IMG/VR virus record: IMGVR_UViG_3300042887_001094 | Coordinates: 1-35,587 of that record | Reading direction: 5' to 3' (one strand) | Length of the DNA: 35,587 nucleotides | Source: a virus | Shown here: positions 34,525-35,587 of the stretch, piece by piece | How the letters are laid out: each line of letters opens with the position of its first letter | Numbering within the stretch: position 1 is the first letter of the stretch | Notes under the pieces: generated by a model | What the model saw: the letters and a program-made list of their open reading frames with translations, nothing else | The model's database searches: none | What the model was told of the DNA's origin: nothing | Translations under genes and position numbers: made by a program

Positions 34525-34586
34525 TTTCAGGGTGTTTTTAGTCACACTCTTAACGACACGCCCGACCCCGCAGCCCTGAGGGCGCC
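34525..34586 (-). repeat. Composite element copy 7
   Basis: Read on the + strand: TTTCAGGG, 16 bases, CTTAACG, 9 bases (ACACGCCCG), then ACCCCGCAGCCCTGAGGGC and GCC. The first block is also part of a hairpin AAAACACCC / GGGTGTTTT (34512-34538). Confidence 0.75.
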
Positions 34587-34624
34587 GACACGCCCGACTG
34601 CGTTGTAAGCTGCGACACGCCCGA
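34552..34624 (-). repeat. Short repeats CGACACGCCCGA, three copies
   Basis: CGACACGCCCGA occurs at 34554, 34586 and 34613 (approximate starts), and related forms lie at 33374, 33416 and 35328. It overlaps composite element 7. Its GC-rich composition stands out from the AT-rich background. Confidence 0.6.
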
Positions 34625-34626
34625 GA

Positions 34627-34758
34627 TTATATTAAATCAGATTTTTTATATTTAATTTTGCGTGTGTATTTTTTTTTATTGCGAATAGGTTGCGCCGCAT
34701 TACTGCGACGCAATTCCTGAATTCGTTTTACTTTATTTTGAAGAGAAGTTAGGAACAT
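34627..34758 (-). CDS. Small very basic protein
   Basis: This gene encodes 43 residues (FLTSLQNKVKRIQELRRSNAAQPIRNKKKYTRKIKYKKSDLI). It is rich in Arg and Lys with an Arg-rich helix, a type common among phage peptides that bind nucleic acid. It overlaps the end of the upstream gene by 26 bases. The ribosome site is weak (AAGG at a distance), so the call is moderate. Confidence 0.5.
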   Translation of the reverse strand: MFLTSLQNKVKRIQELRRSNAAQPIRNKKKYTRKIKYKKSDLI

Positions 34759-34924
34759 GATAACCGCTTGCCTTATGAAATCTGCTTACATCAAATCGCT
34801 CATTATCTTTTGCAAACATTTCTGCGAAATCGTGAACAGTTTTACTAAAAACAGCAGGGTGAATTTTATCTGAAATATAATTCATAATTTCAGCGGTAGC
34901 AATATAATCTTTTCTTGTCATCAT
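34733..34924 (-). CDS. Hypothetical protein
   Basis: This gene encodes 63 residues from the ATG at 34924 (GGGGGAAAATAAT upstream); a longer frame inside the upstream gene is rejected. The sequence MTRKDYIATAEIMNYISDKIHPAVFSKTVHDFAEMFAKDNERFDVSRFHKASGY matches a pattern I know from small actinophage proteins (RKDY...A..I......HP.....V..FA..FA.DN.RFD..RF..A.G). The function is unknown. Confidence 0.75.
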   Translation of the reverse strand: MMTRKDYIATAEIMNYISDKIHPAVFSKTVHDFAEMFAKDNERFDVSRFHKASGYHVPNFSSK

Positions 34925-34925
34925 A

Positions 34926-35129
34926 TTATTTTCCCCCAATAAATCCAGCACGATTAAAGTTTTTAGTATACATTTTACCATTAGGTAAAGATAAATTATA
35001 GGTTGCTAATTCATCAGCAAAGCCAACATCTATACATTTAAGTAAATAATCTGAGAAGGCTTGTAGTGGGTCAGAGTATTGCATGGCTAATTCTAATTTG
35101 CCATCATAGTAAGTATCTAGTCTATACAT
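34926..35129 (-). CDS. Hypothetical protein
   Basis: This gene encodes 67 residues from the ATG at 35129, overlapping the upstream stop (TAATG). The sequence YRLDTYYDGKLELAMQYSDPLQAFSDYLLKCIDVGFADELATYNLSLPNGKMYTKNFNRAGFIGG has a small alpha-beta pattern (DPLQAF..Y..C.D.G.A.E.ATYNL..P.GKMYTK.F) seen in other phage early regions. Confidence 0.7.
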   Translation of the reverse strand: MYRLDTYYDGKLELAMQYSDPLQAFSDYLLKCIDVGFADELATYNLSLPNGKMYTKNFNRAGFIGGK

Positions 35130-35260
35130 TAGATACCCCACGCATTCTTAACACAATCGCAACTTTCCACATCATAATTCTTTTCATCACCAAAGAATAT
35201 GAAACCAGCACCGCCACATTCATCACAAGCGACCCCGATTATTTCTGTTAGATTTCCCAT
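35129..35260 (-). CDS. Small zinc-binding protein
   Basis: This gene encodes 43 residues (GNLTEIIGVACDECGGAGFIFFGDEKNYDVESCDCVKNAWGI). CDECGGAGF and CDC form a DnaJ-type or treble-clef zinc knuckle. Its leader AACGAAAGGAAAACT has a 13-base match to the candidate small RNA. It is first in its operon. Confidence 0.7.
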   Translation of the reverse strand: MGNLTEIIGVACDECGGAGFIFFGDEKNYDVESCDCVKNAWGI

Positions 35261-35270
35261 TTATAGTTTT

Positions 35271-35316
35271 CCTTTCGTTTGTTTGTTAATGGTAATTATA
35301 GCCTAAGCCACCGACA
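35271..35316 (-). promoter_or_regulatory. TGTCGG-type promoter
   Basis: On the - strand: TGTCGG (35316-35311), 10 bases, TATAAT (35300-35295), then AACGAAAGG (35279-35271) before the ATG at 35260. Confidence 0.75.
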
Positions 35317-35334
35317 AAGTGGGGAGGACACGCC

Positions 35335-35457
35335 CTAAAGCGCACCCTCATTAAATAATCCTAATTCTAATTCTAATAAAGTTTCTTCAGGAATATCGGA
35401 GAGGTCAAGCCACCCCGCACCCTCAGAATTCATGGTAAAAATTTCTATGTATCCCAT
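35335..35457 (-). CDS. Small acidic protein
   Basis: This gene encodes 40 residues (GYIEIFTMNSEGAGWLDLSDIPEETLLELELGLFNEGAL). The ATG overlaps the stop of the gene upstream (TAATG), and the frame is clean. It is acidic, with a beta start and a Leu/Glu helix. Confidence 0.6.
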   Translation of the reverse strand: MGYIEIFTMNSEGAGWLDLSDIPEETLLELELGLFNEGAL

Positions 35458-35587
35458 TACTCACCTACCTTAACCGCAATTATGCGATAGTGGTCTTTAT
35501 AAGAATGCGGTGTGCGAATTAAAACACGATACGCTTCTTTATCATTACCAAACCAATGGTCGGTTTTTTCACCGCTAATAATTTCTC
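35457..35587 (-). CDS. Hypothetical protein, 3' end only (cut by window edge)
   Basis: An open frame runs from the window end to TAA. The visible residues are EIISGEKTDHWFGNDKEAYRVLIRTPHSYKDHYRIIAVKVGE, a beta-rich segment. The start lies outside. The stop overlaps the next ATG. Confidence 0.65.
   Translation of the reverse strand, partial: EIISGEKTDHWFGNDKEAYRVLIRTPHSYKDHYRIIAVKVGE

Overview
The window is AT-rich, almost fully packed with genes, and reads as part of the genome of a tailed double-stranded DNA phage. The host is most likely an actinobacterium. Evidence for this is a WhiB-family iron-sulfur regulator, an Lsr2-like DNA-binding peptide, a zinc protein resembling the actinobacterial DUF7455 family, a proteasome-like Ntn hydrolase, a GP88-family protein and many apparently leaderless genes. 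The AT richness and the secreted Ala/Thr-rich proteins with basic coiled-coil tails would suit phages of freshwater actinobacteria, but this is inference.

Left arm, + strand (1-25131). Positions 1-4499 hold a recombination and replication block: the 3' end of recA, a zinc ribbon, a PD-(D/E)XK nuclease, SSB, a Cas4/RecB-like nuclease and a RuvC-like resolvase, then a kinase-NMN adenylyltransferase fusion, a DUF2061 membrane protein and a small HTH protein. Positions 4496-7037 hold a glycan-type cassette (FkbM methyltransferase, cytidylyltransferase, two glycosyltransferase-like proteins). Positions 7099-10377 carry a DUF1599-like protein and the small and large terminase subunits. Positions 10386-16513 carry small basic proteins, a structured RNA, a thermonuclease, an FmdB zinc ribbon, a very large secreted repeat protein, and a lysis cassette (two membrane proteins, a lipoprotein, a CHAP endolysin). 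Positions 16584-22525 hold WhiB, the Ntn hydrolase, a secreted subtilisin-like protease, a pyrimidine-dimer glycosylase-like protein, thioredoxin and a second secreted surface protein. Positions 22592-25131 are a run of tiny genes, many with CxxC motifs. No portal, capsid or tail gene is recognisable here.

Strand switch (25132-25652). About 520 bases without a gene hold nested inverted repeats and two copies of a dispersed element.

Right arm, - strand (25653-35587). Short operons of mostly unknown small proteins include DUF932, an Api92-like protein, GP88 and a tRNA-Asp. This arm has its own regulatory grammar. Eleven promoters carry a TGTC(A/G)G box exactly 10 bases upstream of the -10. Eleven translation starts carry the leader AACGAAAGG. 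Seven copies of a composite element of about 60 bp lie between transcription units.

Main find. At about 27807-27933 on the - strand there is a candidate small RNA. It has an extended -10 promoter, a hairpin, a single-stranded stretch that is the exact reverse complement of the AACGAAAGGAAAA leader, and a strong intrinsic terminator. If transcribed, it could pair in trans with the ribosome-binding region of most of the right-arm operons. This would be a phage-wide riboregulator. It is an inference from sequence only.
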